From Marinihelvus sp036351115 (GTDB lineage Bacteria; Pseudomonadota; Gammaproteobacteria; Xanthomonadales; SZUA-36): 64,000 nt of DNA. The notes beneath the pieces were generated by a model. It was not told where the DNA came from. It made no database searches and worked only from the letters and a program-made list of their open reading frames with translations. Within the stretch, counting starts at the first letter, position 1. Every line of letters begins with the position of its first letter. The stretch lies in NCBI GenBank assembly GCA_036351115.1, contig JAZBOL010000057.1, positions 68,811 through 132,810 on the forward strand, given 5' to 3'. This document shows positions 1-8,744 of this stretch, piece after piece. Both the position numbers and the translations under genes were made by a program.

Positions 1-1
1 C

Positions 2-253
2 CCGGGCTTCGCCGTGGTGCATGTGTTGAGCCCCTGCCCCACCTACCGGCCGGAACAGATGGACTGGAAGAAGGTCGTCGGACCCTTCGACGTCGAAGAG
101 ACCAGCGACCCCATGGAGGCCATGCACCGGGTGCAGGCCGACGATGGCATGAGCACGGGCTTCATCTACCGGGACCGGCGGCCGGCCTGGCAACCCGCCT
201 CGCAGGCGGAGCGCTCGGACCTCCCCGCCATCGAAGCGGAGTTCTCCCTGTGA
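2..253 (+). CDS. 2-oxoacid:ferredoxin oxidoreductase, beta subunit (3' end only)
   Basis: Only the last 83 codons are present; the gene begins before the window. The visible reading frame opens PGFAVVHVLSPCPTYRP, which matches the end of the thiamine-diphosphate-binding beta subunit of 2-oxoglutarate/pyruvate:ferredoxin oxidoreductases, where a serine-proline-cysteine stretch is followed by a short variable tail. The enzyme would decarboxylate a 2-oxoacid with CoA and ferredoxin in the cytoplasm. The catalytic and cofactor-binding parts lie outside the window, so the substrate (2-oxoglutarate or another 2-oxoacid) cannot be decided. Its TGA stop overlaps the GTG start of the next gene as GTGA, so the two are probably translationally coupled. 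Confidence 0.7.
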   Translation, partial: PGFAVVHVLSPCPTYRPEQMDWKKVVGPFDVEETSDPMEAMHRVQADDGMSTGFIYRDRRPAWQPASQAERSDLPAIEAEFSL

Positions 254-771
254 GCGTCGCCGAACGCATCCCGGACCTGGAAACGTTCTTCGCCTACTCC
301 ATCGCCCTGGAGGAAGAGGCCGCCGAACGTCACGATGAACTCGCGGACATGCTCGAGGTGCACAACAACGACGAGGTGGCCGGCATCTTTCGCAAGCTGG
401 CGCACTACAGTCGCCTGCACGCCGCCGAGGTCCGCGAGCTCGCCGGCGGCCGCGAGCTGCCCCGCATCGCCCCCTGGGATTTCGGCTGGGACGACCTGGA
501 AGGGCCGGAAACGGCGAACGTCGACCAGGTGAACTACCTGATCAGCGCGCGACGCGCCCTGGAAGTCGCCCTGGCCAATGAGCGCAGCGCCCAGGCCTTT
601 TACGCGGGTCTCGGCGAAGCGGGACTGACGCGGCCGATTCGCGAAACGGCCCGCTCCTTCGCCGAGGAGGAGGCCGAGCACGTCGAGCTGCTCGAGCAGT
701 GGCTGGCCCGCACGCCGGAAAGCGACGAACTCGCGCACTTCGATCCCGACCCGCCGCACATGCCGGAATAA
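250..771 (+). CDS. Ferritin-like / rubrerythrin-family protein
   Basis: A 173-residue, strongly acidic, helical protein. Residues 10-60 and 100-160 carry glutamate-rich helices with the ExxH spacing of carboxylate-bridged di-iron proteins: EEEAAERHDE near residue 22, HAAEVRE near residue 57, ERSAQAFY near residue 116 and EEEAEHVELL near residue 140. This is the pattern of rubrerythrin-type ferritin-like domains, which bind a di-iron centre and reduce peroxide or store iron. No C-terminal rubredoxin CxxC domain is present. The GTG start overlaps the stop of the oxidoreductase beta-subunit gene (GTGA), so a role in protecting that oxygen-sensitive ferredoxin enzyme is a reasonable inference but is not shown. 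Confidence 0.75.
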   Translation: MSVAERIPDLETFFAYSIALEEEAAERHDELADMLEVHNNDEVAGIFRKLAHYSRLHAAEVRELAGGRELPRIAPWDFGWDDLEGPETANVDQVNYLISARRALEVALANERSAQAFYAGLGEAGLTRPIRETARSFAEEEAEHVELLEQWLARTPESDELAHFDPDPPHMPE

Positions 772-817
772 ACGCTCCAAAGTGGCGTGGCATCGGAAAA
801 AATGGCCCACTAGGCGA

Positions 818-1723
818 ATGACCCGGATTCTGCTTGGGCTCCTGTTCCTCCACCTGCTGCCGGCTGTGCAGTCGGCCCAGGCCCAAGACACGGAACCCCG
901 GCGCTGGACGCACCTGCCCGTGGGAACCCATGTCGTGGGCGCCGTTCTGGGCGCGGGCCGCGGTGACATCTTCCTCGACCCGGCGCTGGAAATCGAGGAC
1001 GCGGATTTTGAAACCTGGACGGTCGGCGCCAGCTTCGTGCATTCCTTCGGCTTCCTGGGGCGCACGGCACGCTTCGACGTGGTGGTGCCCTACACCCTGG
1101 GCCGCTGGGAAGGGATCCTTTCCGGGCAACCGGCCTCGACGCGCCGGCACGGGTTCGCTGACCCCACCTTCCGCCTGTCCTGGCTGCTGGTGGGCGGCGA
1201 CGCGCTGACGCCCGGGGAATTTGCCGCCCGACCGCGTTCCAACACGGTGGTCGGAGCCGGCATCATGGTCCGCCCACCGCTCGGCGAGTACTACGGCGAA
1301 CGCCTGATCAACCTGGGAACCAACCGCTGGACCGTGCGGCCTCAGCTCGGCGTGACCCATGTGCGCAACGCCTGGACCTATGAGCTCACGGGCTCCGTCT
1401 TCCTTTACAGCGACAACGACGATCTCGCTGGACAAACCCTGGAATGGGATCCCCTCTGGGCCATCCAGGGCCACCTCATCCGATCCTTCGGCAAGGGCCG
1501 CTGGGCCTCCCTGTCCTCGGCCTGGGGCGCGGGGGCCGACGTGCGGATCGACGGCGTCGACCGGCCCCAGGCGACGGAGAACTGGCTCATCGCCCTGGCC
1601 TACGGCATGCCCCTGGGTCCGCGCCACAGCGTCAAGTTCGCCTGGGTGCGCGGACAGACCCAGCGCAACGAGGGCTCCGATTTCGATGCCCTCACCGTCG
1701 GGCTGACCTGGCTATTGCCCTGA
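818..1723 (+). CDS. Outer-membrane transporter-like beta-barrel protein
   Basis: A 301-residue exported protein. The ATG at 818 gives a clear signal peptide (TRILLGLLFLHLLP, then AQAQ before cleavage); the same frame is open to a GTG at 782, but that start would add a charged leader in front. The mature part alternates aromatic and hydrophobic residues in short amphipathic strands ending with LTVGLTWLLP, the aromatic C-terminal strand expected of an outer-membrane barrel. The overall pattern resembles the 'transporter'/MetA-pathway phenol-degradation barrel family (PF13557-like). Substrate unknown. It stands alone between the ferritin-like gene and the aldolase. Confidence 0.6.
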   Translation: MTRILLGLLFLHLLPAVQSAQAQDTEPRRWTHLPVGTHVVGAVLGAGRGDIFLDPALEIEDADFETWTVGASFVHSFGFLGRTARFDVVVPYTLGRWEGILSGQPASTRRHGFADPTFRLSWLLVGGDALTPGEFAARPRSNTVVGAGIMVRPPLGEYYGERLINLGTNRWTVRPQLGVTHVRNAWTYELTGSVFLYSDNDDLAGQTLEWDPLWAIQGHLIRSFGKGRWASLSSAWGAGADVRIDGVDRPQATENWLIALAYGMPLGPRHSVKFAWVRGQTQRNEGSDFDALTVGLTWLLP

Positions 1724-1805
1724 CCCAGCTCATCCAAAACCGTCATGTCCATGCGCTACAATCAGGGATTGATCCCACCCCTTCACGACACCGACGGAGA
1801 CACCC

Positions 1806-2699
1806 GTGAGCAGCTTTGACGACCAGCTCCAGAAAATGAAAACCCAACCCGGATTCATCGCCGCCCTGGACCAGAGCGGCGGCAGCACGCCGAAAGCCCT
1901 GCGCCTCTACGGCGTGAACGAGGACGCCTACGACGGTGACGAGGAGATGTTCCACCTCGTGCATGAAATGCGTTCGCGCATCATCACCAGCCCCTCCTTC
2001 AACGGCGACCGCATCCTGGCGGCGATCCTGTTTGAAAACACGATGGACCGGGAGATCGAGGGCAAGCCCACGGCCCACTACCTGTGGGAAAACAAGCAGG
2101 TCGTGCCCATTCTGAAGGTGGACAAGGGCCTCGCGGACGAAGAAAACGGCGTGCAGCTCATGAAGCCCATGCCGGGCCTCGATGACCTGCTGGCGAAGGC
2201 GAAGGCCGCCGGCATTTTCGACACCAAGATGCGCTCGGTGATCAAGCAGGCCAATGCCGAAGGCATCGCCGCCAACGTGGCGCAGCAGTTCGAAATCGGC
2301 AAGCAGATCATCGCTGCCGGGCTCGTACCCATCATCGAGCCGGAAGTGGACATTCACTGCCCGGACAAGGCCGAGGCCGAGGCCCTGCTCCACGCGGAAC
2401 TCATCAAGCACCTGGACGCCCTGGGCGATAACGAGCAGGTCATGCTCAAGCTGACCCTGCCGGAGCAGGACAACCTCTACGCCGATTGCATCGCGCACCC
2501 GCACGTGCTCAAGGTCGTCGCGCTCTCCGGCGGCTATAGTAGAGAAGAGGCCAACGCGAGACTGGCGCGTCAGAACGGCATGGTGGCGAGCTTCTCCCGT
2601 GCCCTGTCCGAGGGGCTGTCAGCGCAGCAGAGCGATGACGCCTTCGACGCCATGCTGGACGACTCGATCGGCAGCATTTTCGCCGCGTCCAACACCTAA
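1806..2699 (+). CDS. Class I fructose-bisphosphate aldolase
   Basis: A 297-residue cytoplasmic enzyme that cleaves fructose 1,6-bisphosphate to dihydroxyacetone phosphate and glyceraldehyde 3-phosphate through a Schiff base. The sequence matches the short bacterial class I aldolases of the Staphylococcus Fda type: GFIAALDQSGGSTPKAL near residue 16, RILAAILFENTMDR near residue 74, PIIEPEVDI near residue 177, and Lys215 in VMLKLTLP as the expected Schiff-base lysine. A run reading ALSGGYSREEAN near residue 238 binds the substrate phosphate in relatives. Length is normal for the family. The start is GTG with CGGAG about 9 bases upstream. It lies in a central-carbon stretch with phosphoglucomutase just downstream. 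Confidence 0.93.
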   Translation: MSSFDDQLQKMKTQPGFIAALDQSGGSTPKALRLYGVNEDAYDGDEEMFHLVHEMRSRIITSPSFNGDRILAAILFENTMDREIEGKPTAHYLWENKQVVPILKVDKGLADEENGVQLMKPMPGLDDLLAKAKAAGIFDTKMRSVIKQANAEGIAANVAQQFEIGKQIIAAGLVPIIEPEVDIHCPDKAEAEALLHAELIKHLDALGDNEQVMLKLTLPEQDNLYADCIAHPHVLKVVALSGGYSREEANARLARQNGMVASFSRALSEGLSAQQSDDAFDAMLDDSIGSIFAASNT

Positions 2700-2736
2700 C
2701 CCCCCAAGGTGCCCTTGCGGCACAGGAGCAAGTCCC

Positions 2737-3306
2737 ATGAAACGCTTTCTGATTGCGCTCGCCGCCGTGGCAGTCGCGGCCCCGGTTTTTGCTGAAACGG
2801 TCGAGGATTACTCGGAGACCATCAACAAGTTCCAGAATAACCCCACGGTGGCGCCCTACTTCAGCTCCGCCTACGGCTATGCCGTGCTACCCACGATCGG
2901 CAAAGGCGGCGTCGGCATCGGCGGCGCCCGCGGCAAGGGCCAGGTCTACGCCGGTGGCGCTGTGACCGGCTTCGTCACCATGACGCAGCTGAGCATTGGC
3001 CTCCAGCTGGGCGGCCAGTCCTACAGCCAGGTCATCTTCTTCGAAGACCAGCGCGCCTATGACGACTTCACGAGCGGTAACTTCGAGTTCAGCGCCGATG
3101 CGTCCGCCGTCGCCATCACCGCCTCGGCACAGGCGAGCACGGGCACCACGGGCACCGGCGCCAGCGCCGGCGCCGGCGGCACCGCCGGGACGCAGGCCGT
3201 CACCGACTACCGCAAGGGCATGAAAATTTTCACCATTGCCAAGGGCGGCCTCATGTACGAAGCGGCCGTCGCGGGCCAGAAGTACAAGTTCACCCCGGTC
3301 GAGTAA
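2737..3306 (+). CDS. SYLF-domain lipid-binding protein (Ysc84 family), exported
   Basis: The frame is open from 2599, but the ATG at 2737 has AGGAG upstream and starts a canonical signal peptide (KRFLIALAAVAVAAPVFA), giving 189 residues. The mature protein is a SYLF/Ysc84 domain: YGYAVLPTIGKGGVGIGGARGKGQVY near residue 47, then the lipid-binding core and the final FTIAKGGLMYEAAVAGQKYKF. Family members bind phosphoinositides or other lipids; bacterial exported members are uncharacterised. A Gly/Thr/Ala-rich segment around residues 133-153 is a low-complexity loop typical in position for the family. It follows the aldolase by 37 bases and may be cotranscribed with it. Confidence 0.85.
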   Translation: MKRFLIALAAVAVAAPVFAETVEDYSETINKFQNNPTVAPYFSSAYGYAVLPTIGKGGVGIGGARGKGQVYAGGAVTGFVTMTQLSIGLQLGGQSYSQVIFFEDQRAYDDFTSGNFEFSADASAVAITASAQASTGTTGTGASAGAGGTAGTQAVTDYRKGMKIFTIAKGGLMYEAAVAGQKYKFTPVE

Positions 3307-3364
3307 GTAGCGAATGACCCTTCGGGCTCCGGCGTGGCCGGGGTCCGAAGTGGATTCCCGCACC

Positions 3365-5005
3365 ATGCCGTTACATCCGCTTGCCGGGCAGACACCACCC
3401 CGGGACCTGCTCGAGAACATTCCGCGCCTGGTCAGTGCCTACTACCGGACTGTGCCTGACCCGGAGGATCCGGCCCAGCAGGTTCGCTTCGGCACCTCCG
3501 GCCATCGCGGCAGCGCGACGTCCGGCTCCTTCAATGAAGCCCACATCACCGCGATCGCCCAGGCGGTGGCGGAGCATCGCCACCAGGCCGGCATCACCGG
3601 CCCCCTGTTTCTCGGTATGGACACCCATGCACTCTCCGAACCGGCGCTGATGAGCGCCGTGGAGGTGTTCGTGGCCAACGGCGCCGAGGTCTTCGTGGAC
3701 GAAGCGTTGGGCTACACGCCGACCCCGGTCATTTCCCGGGCCATCCTCGCCCACAACGAGGGCCGCACGGCGGGCCTGGCCGACGGCGTGGTCATCACCC
3801 CGTCCCACAATCCGCCTTCCGACGGCGGCTTCAAATACAACCCGCCGAGCGGTGGTCCGGCGGGCTCGGACATCACCGGCTGGATCGAGGCGAGGTCGAA
3901 CGCCCTCCTTCGGTCGCCCGGCGAGATACACCGCATGCCCTGGTCCCGCGCCCTGGCCTCCGATCAGCTGCGCCGCCACGACTACCGCACACCGTTCATC
4001 GAGGGGCTGGATTCGGTCGTCGACCTGGCGGCGATCCGGGCATCGGGCGTGCGCATCGGCGCCGATCCCATGGGCGGCTCGGGTATCGACTACTGGGGCC
4101 CCATCGCCGAACGCTACGGCCTGAACCTCGACTGTGTGTCGGACACGGTGGACCCGACCTTTCGCTTCATGCGCGTGGACAAGGACGGCAAGATCCGCAT
4201 GGATTGCTCCTCGCCCAGCGCCATGGCCGGGCTCGTGGATCTGAAAGACCGCTACGACATCGCCTTCGGCAACGACACCGATTTCGACCGCCATGGCATC
4301 GTCACGCCCAGCGGCGGACTCATGAACCCGAACCACTACCTGGCCGTCGCCATCGACTGGCTGTTCCGGCACCGGCCGGACTGGCGGCCGGAAACCGCCA
4401 TCGGCAAGACCGTGGTGAGCAGCGCCATGATCGACCGGGTCGCGGCAGACCTCGAGCGCACCCTCGTGGAAGTGCCCGTGGGCTTCAAATGGTTTGTCGA
4501 TGGGCTGTCGGACGGATCCCTGGGCTTCGGCGGCGAGGAAAGCGCCGGCGCCGCTTTCCTGCGCAAGGACGGCCGGCCCTGGACCACGGACAAGGACGGC
4601 TTCAGCCTGGCGCTCCTGGCCGCCGAGATCACGGCCGTCAGCGGTGACGACCCCTCGATTCATTACGACAAACTGGCGGAACGTCACGGTCGCCCGGCCT
4701 ACGAGCGCCTGGACTCACCGGCGACCGCCGAGCAGAAAAACCGGCTCGCGGCCCTGTCGCCGGACCAGGTCCACGCGGACACGCTGGCCGGTGATCCCAT
4801 CACGGCCAGGCTGACCCGGGCCCCGGGCAATGGCGCCCCCATCGGCGGCCTCAAGGTGGTCACGGACCGGGGCTGGTTCGCCGCTCGCCCGTCGGGCACG
4901 GAAGACATCACCAAGATCTACGCCGAGAGCTTCGACGGGCCGGACCACCTGGAGAGGATCCAGGCCGAGGCTCGTTCCATCGTGGACCGGGCGCTGACTG
5001 ACTGA
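3365..5005 (+). CDS. pgm: Phosphoglucomutase (alpha-D-glucose phosphate-specific)
   Basis: A 546-residue cytoplasmic enzyme interconverting glucose 1-phosphate and glucose 6-phosphate. It aligns along its whole length with E. coli Pgm, also 546 residues: QVRFGTSGHRGSA near the N-terminus, catalytic phosphoserine Ser147 in ITPSHNPPSDGG, the metal loop near DTDFDRHGIVTP, the sugar loop GGEESAGAAFLR, and the phosphate loop RPSGTEDITKIY near the C-terminus. The ATG at 3365 was chosen over an in-frame ATG at 3314 because it reproduces the E. coli N-terminus and length. With the aldolase upstream and the pullulanase downstream it fits glycogen or alpha-glucan turnover. Confidence 0.96.
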   Translation: MPLHPLAGQTPPRDLLENIPRLVSAYYRTVPDPEDPAQQVRFGTSGHRGSATSGSFNEAHITAIAQAVAEHRHQAGITGPLFLGMDTHALSEPALMSAVEVFVANGAEVFVDEALGYTPTPVISRAILAHNEGRTAGLADGVVITPSHNPPSDGGFKYNPPSGGPAGSDITGWIEARSNALLRSPGEIHRMPWSRALASDQLRRHDYRTPFIEGLDSVVDLAAIRASGVRIGADPMGGSGIDYWGPIAERYGLNLDCVSDTVDPTFRFMRVDKDGKIRMDCSSPSAMAGLVDLKDRYDIAFGNDTDFDRHGIVTPSGGLMNPNHYLAVAIDWLFRHRPDWRPETAIGKTVVSSAMIDRVAADLERTLVEVPVGFKWFVDGLSDGSLGFGGEESAGAAFLRKDGRPWTTDKDGFSLALLAAEITAVSGDDPSIHYDKLAERHGRPAYERLDSPATAEQKNRLAALSPDQVHADTLAGDPITARLTRAPGNGAPIGGLKVVTDRGWFAARPSGTEDITKIYAESFDGPDHLERIQAEARSIVDRALTD

Positions 5006-5085
5006 TCTTCCGGCCTCTTGAAGTGCGGCGAACGGGCCTTCTGGTATGATCCGCGCCCTAACGTAAGCCTGCTAAGGAATTCACC

Positions 5086-7662
5086 ATGTCGAAGAACCTG
5101 CTGAGCGCCCTGGGGGCGCTTCTGCTGCTGTGCCAGCCCGCCCTCGCCCAGGAATCGGGCAAGGACGAGAAAAACGGCGAGGACAGCCCGAAAACCATTG
5201 CGGACCTGACCAAGGAGTCAACTGTTTTCGAGGGGCTGTTCACGCTGTACCAGGACCCGAAGACCGGCAAGACCCACCTGCTGATCTCCGAGGATCAGCT
5301 CGATCGTGAGTACATCTACTGGGTCCAGGTCGCCAACGGCGTGCTGGATGCGGGATTCTTCAAGGGCGCCTACGGACCCACCGGCATCATCGAATTCCGC
5401 CGGAGTTTCGACACGGTGCAGATCGTGCAGAAGAACACGGCGTTCTACTTCGACCCGGAAAGCCCCCTCTCCCGGGCCGCGGATGCGAACATCTCCGACG
5501 CCATTCTCGCCGTGCAGAAGATCGCGGCCGAAGACGAGGACGGTGGCCGGCTGCTCATCGAAGCGGACCCCATTTTCGCCTCGGAAGCCCTTGTCCAGGT
5601 GACGCCCTCCCCCAATCCGGACGCGGATCCGAAAACCACCTTCTCCGTCGGCAAACTGGACGAAAGTAAAACCCGCGTCCTCAACCTGCGCAGCTATCCG
5701 CAGAACACGGATATCGAAGTGGAGTACGTGTTCAACAACCCGCAGCCGACCGTTTCCGGGTCCGATGCCGTGACCGACGCGCGTAACGTGGCGATCCGGA
5801 TGATGCACAGCTTTATCGAAGTGCCGGAGAACGACTTCCAGCCGCGGCGGGACGATGCACGCATCGGATTCTTCACCGGCCAGATCACGGACCTGACCGA
5901 CAACTCGGTGACGCCGTTCCGGGATCACATCAACCGCTGGCACCTGGTCAAGCAGGATCCGTCAGCGGCGATGAGCGATCCCGTGGAGCCCATCACCTGG
6001 TGGATCGAGAACACCACGCCCCTGGAATGGCGCGACCTCATTCGCGATGCCGCTCTCGAGTGGAACCGCTCCTTTGAGAAAATCGGCTTCAGCAACGCCA
6101 TCGAGGTCAAGGTGCAGCCGGATGACGCGGACTGGGACGCCGGGGACATCCGCTACAACGTGCTGCGCTGGACCTCGTCGCCCAACCCGCCCTTCGGCGG
6201 CTACGGGCCCAGCTTCACCAACCCGCGCACGGGCCAGATCATCGGCGCGGACATCATGCTCGAGTACTCCTTCCTGGGCCGCTTCCTCCGGGCCCGGAGC
6301 AAGCTGCAGGACCCCACTGCCGGACAGGACATCGCCGCCAGCCTCGCCTTCGACCCGGTCTTCGGTGAGCACGTCTGCACCCTCGGCGCCGGTCTGCAGG
6401 TGAATACGATGTTCGCACGCGCCGCGGCCGACAGCCTCTATGGCCTCGACGACGAACTCGACCAGCAGCTGACCCACGACACCATGCACTACCTGATCCT
6501 CCACGAGATGGGTCACACCCTGGGCATGAACCACAACATGAAGGCGACGCAGCTGCTCACGCCGGACGAGGCCCTGGACTGGGACGCGGTCAACGAAAAA
6601 GGCCTGGCGGGCTCGGTCATGGACTACCCCGCGGTGAATTTCGCGCCCAACCGGGAGCAGCAGACCCGCTACTACGCGGTCACGCCCGGACCGTACGACG
6701 ACTGGTTCATCGAGTACGGCTACTCCCCGGCCGTGGCGGATCCGGAGGCCGAGGCGGAGCGCCTCGAGGCGATCCTGGCCCGCTCCACGGAACCGGAGCT
6801 GGCCTTTGGCAACGACGCCGACGACATGCGCGCTCCGGGTCGTGGCATGGACCCGCGGGTCAACATCTACGACATGTCCAGTGACGGCATCGAGTATGCC
6901 TCCCGGCAGATGGACATCTTCCAGGAAGCCCTGGATCGCATGCCGGAGCGCTTCCCCGAAGCCGGCAAGTCCTACCAGGAAACCGTGGAGGGCGTCAGCG
7001 TCATGATGGCCCTGTGGGGCCGGTCCGCCGCGGTGACCTCGCGCTACGTCGGCGGGGTCTACGTCGACCGGGCCGTGGTCGGTCAGCCGGGCGCCGGCAC
7101 CCCGCTGCGTCCGGTGGAAAGCGAACGCCAGCGACGGGCCATGCAGGTCCTCGCCGACCAGGTCTTTGCGCCGGACGCCATGGATCTGGACCCGGAGCTG
7201 CTGTCACACCTCGCGCCCCAGCGTCGCGGCTTCGACCACTCCGGAACGACGGAAGACCCGAAGATCCACGATGCCGTGCTGAACGTGCAAAAGGCCGCCC
7301 TCGATCACCTGCTCAACCCGGTGGTGATGAAGCGGATCACCGATACGGAGGCCTACGGTAACGGCTACGGCCTCGCCGAGGTCATGGGCGACCTGACGGA
7401 AGCCGTGTTCGAAGCGGATGCCTCGGGCAACGTGAACACGCACCGCCAGAACCTCCAGGTGGAGTACGTCAACCGCCTGGCGTCCATGGCGCGCAGCAAC
7501 GGCAACGGCGGCTACCACACGCCGGCCGTTTCCCTGGCCATCTTCGAACTGCAGCAGATTCGCGAGCTGCTCGAGGACAAGCGGCGCATCGACCGGGCGA
7601 CCCAGGCCCACGTCGCGCACCTCGACCTGATGATCGAACGGGCGCTGTCGCGGGACGTCTGA
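5086..7662 (+). CDS. Secreted zinc-dependent metalloprotease (DUF5117/DUF4953 type)
   Basis: An 858-residue exported protein with a signal peptide (LLSALGALLLLCQPALAQ). The catalytic motif is HEMGHTLGMNH with His473, Glu474, His477 and His483, an HExxHxxGxxH metzincin zinc site, followed about 50 residues later by SVMDYPAVNF, which supplies the Met-turn. The N-terminal part has the DUF5117-like arrangement (ESTVFEGLFTLYQDPKTGK, then REYIYWVQVANG) and the C-terminal third the DUF4953-like helical region. These proteins are periplasmic or secreted peptidases common in protein-degrading marine and soil bacteria; natural substrates are unknown. A strong terminator follows directly. Confidence 0.88.
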   Translation: MSKNLLSALGALLLLCQPALAQESGKDEKNGEDSPKTIADLTKESTVFEGLFTLYQDPKTGKTHLLISEDQLDREYIYWVQVANGVLDAGFFKGAYGPTGIIEFRRSFDTVQIVQKNTAFYFDPESPLSRAADANISDAILAVQKIAAEDEDGGRLLIEADPIFASEALVQVTPSPNPDADPKTTFSVGKLDESKTRVLNLRSYPQNTDIEVEYVFNNPQPTVSGSDAVTDARNVAIRMMHSFIEVPENDFQPRRDDARIGFFTGQITDLTDNSVTPFRDHINRWHLVKQDPSAAMSDPVEPITWWIENTTPLEWRDLIRDAALEWNRSFEKIGFSNAIEVKVQPDDADWDAGDIRYNVLRWTSSPNPPFGGYGPSFTNPRTGQIIGADIMLEYSFLGRFLRARSKLQDPTAGQDIAASLAFDPVFGEHVCTLGAGLQVNTMFARAAADSLYGLDDELDQQLTHDTMHYLILHEMGHTLGMNHNMKATQLLTPDEALDWDAVNEKGLAGSVMDYPAVNFAPNREQQTRYYAVTPGPYDDWFIEYGYSPAVADPEAEAERLEAILARSTEPELAFGNDADDMRAPGRGMDPRVNIYDMSSDGIEYASRQMDIFQEALDRMPERFPEAGKSYQETVEGVSVMMALWGRSAAVTSRYVGGVYVDRAVVGQPGAGTPLRPVESERQRRAMQVLADQVFAPDAMDLDPELLSHLAPQRRGFDHSGTTEDPKIHDAVLNVQKAALDHLLNPVVMKRITDTEAYGNGYGLAEVMGDLTEAVFEADASGNVNTHRQNLQVEYVNRLASMARSNGNGGYHTPAVSLAIFELQQIRELLEDKRRIDRATQAHVAHLDLMIERALSRDV

Positions 7663-7689
7663 AGCCCGAACGGATCGGACCGCTGAACG

Positions 7690-7724
7690 AGCCGGGCGTC
7701 CCTGGGTGGACGCCCGGCTTTTTT
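7690..7724 (+). terminator. Rho-independent terminator after the metalloprotease gene
   Basis: A perfect 12-base-pair stem, AGCCGGGCGTCC pairing with GGACGCCCGGCT, encloses a six-base loop and runs directly into six Ts. It begins 27 bases after the metalloprotease stop codon. Confidence 0.93.
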
Positions 7725-7832
7725 GGGCGCGGGGCACAAGGCCGTCCGTCCGGGGCGCTCCGTGTGCCGGTAGCTCACGGGGTGTTCATGATGTTTGCCG
7801 CATACTTGCGGGACATAACCCGGAAGACATTG

Positions 7833-8744
7833 ATGAAATCCACATCCTGCCTCGCGCTGGCCATCGCAGCGGCCCTGCTCCTGGCACGACCCGCAGCGGC
7901 CCAGCCCGCTCCCGATGGCTGGTTCTGGACCGTGGATGGCCTCTTCGCAGCGCAGGGCGCCGCGGACCTCGGCGATGAAGGCGGCGATTTTTCGCTGCAG
8001 CGGGCCTACCTGGGCGCGAGCCTCGACTATCTCTGGGATCCGCGGACCGCGCTGGGTGTCAGCGTGGGCGGCGGCCTGAGCCGTTACGATTTTTCCGGGC
8101 AAACCGGTCTGGCGCCGGGCGAACCCTGGGAGGACATCGAGGACTGGCGTGTTTCCCTGGCGTCGCGTTTTCCCATCAACGACCGCATATCGGGCCTCAT
8201 CATTCCGAGCTATCGCGTGAACCGGGAGTCCGGCGCGTCCACCAGCGGCGCCGACACCTGGGGGCTCATCGCGGGCGTGTCCTGGCGGCTGCGCCCCGGG
8301 TTGACCCTGGGCCCGGGCATCGGCGTCTTCGAACGGCTGGAGGAAAGCACGGCCGTGTTCCCCATTCTCGTCATCGACTGGGACATCACGGAACGGTGGA
8401 ACCTGTCTACCGGGCGCGGCCTCGCCGCATCCCAGGGCCCGGGCCTGACGCTTGGCTACACCCTGAACGACGACTGGACCCTGAATCTCATTGGCCGCTA
8501 CGAACAGATCGATTTCCGCCTCGACGACGAGGGCCCGGCGCCGGGGGGCATCGGGCGTGACGAGGTGGTTCCGCTGGTGCTGGGCGCCGAGTGGGCGCCC
8601 AATCCGGGCACGCGCCTGGGCTTCTTCATCGGTGGCGAATTTGGCGGCGAACTCGAGCTTGCCGACCCCTTCGGCGAGGTCATCGCGCGGACCGACTACG
8701 ACACCGCCCTCATCGGCGGCGCGAGCTTCAGTTTCCGTTTCTGA
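7833..8744 (+). CDS. Exported outer-membrane beta-barrel protein, DUF6268-like
   Basis: A 303-residue protein. The ATG at 7833 starts a good signal peptide (KSTSCLALAIAAALLLARPAAAQ); the frame is open from 7764 but that leader is not signal-like. The mature protein has regularly spaced amphipathic strands with tyrosine and tryptophan (LDYLWDPRTALGVSVGGG, TLGYTLNDDWTLNLIGRYE) and ends in GGASFSFRF, a typical final barrel strand with C-terminal phenylalanine. The pattern resembles DUF6268 outer-membrane proteins, of unknown function. Its 3' end overlaps the convergent CTERM protein gene by 17 bases. Confidence 0.55.
   Translation: MKSTSCLALAIAAALLLARPAAAQPAPDGWFWTVDGLFAAQGAADLGDEGGDFSLQRAYLGASLDYLWDPRTALGVSVGGGLSRYDFSGQTGLAPGEPWEDIEDWRVSLASRFPINDRISGLIIPSYRVNRESGASTSGADTWGLIAGVSWRLRPGLTLGPGIGVFERLEESTAVFPILVIDWDITERWNLSTGRGLAASQGPGLTLGYTLNDDWTLNLIGRYEQIDFRLDDEGPAPGGIGRDEVVPLVLGAEWAPNPGTRLGFFIGGEFGGELELADPFGEVIARTDYDTALIGGASFSFRF

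Noticed and set aside
3131..3190. GGC/GCC-rich low-complexity repeat inside the SYLF gene
   Set aside because: It codes for a Gly/Ala/Thr loop at a place where SYLF proteins are normally variable, so it is not evidence of an insertion.
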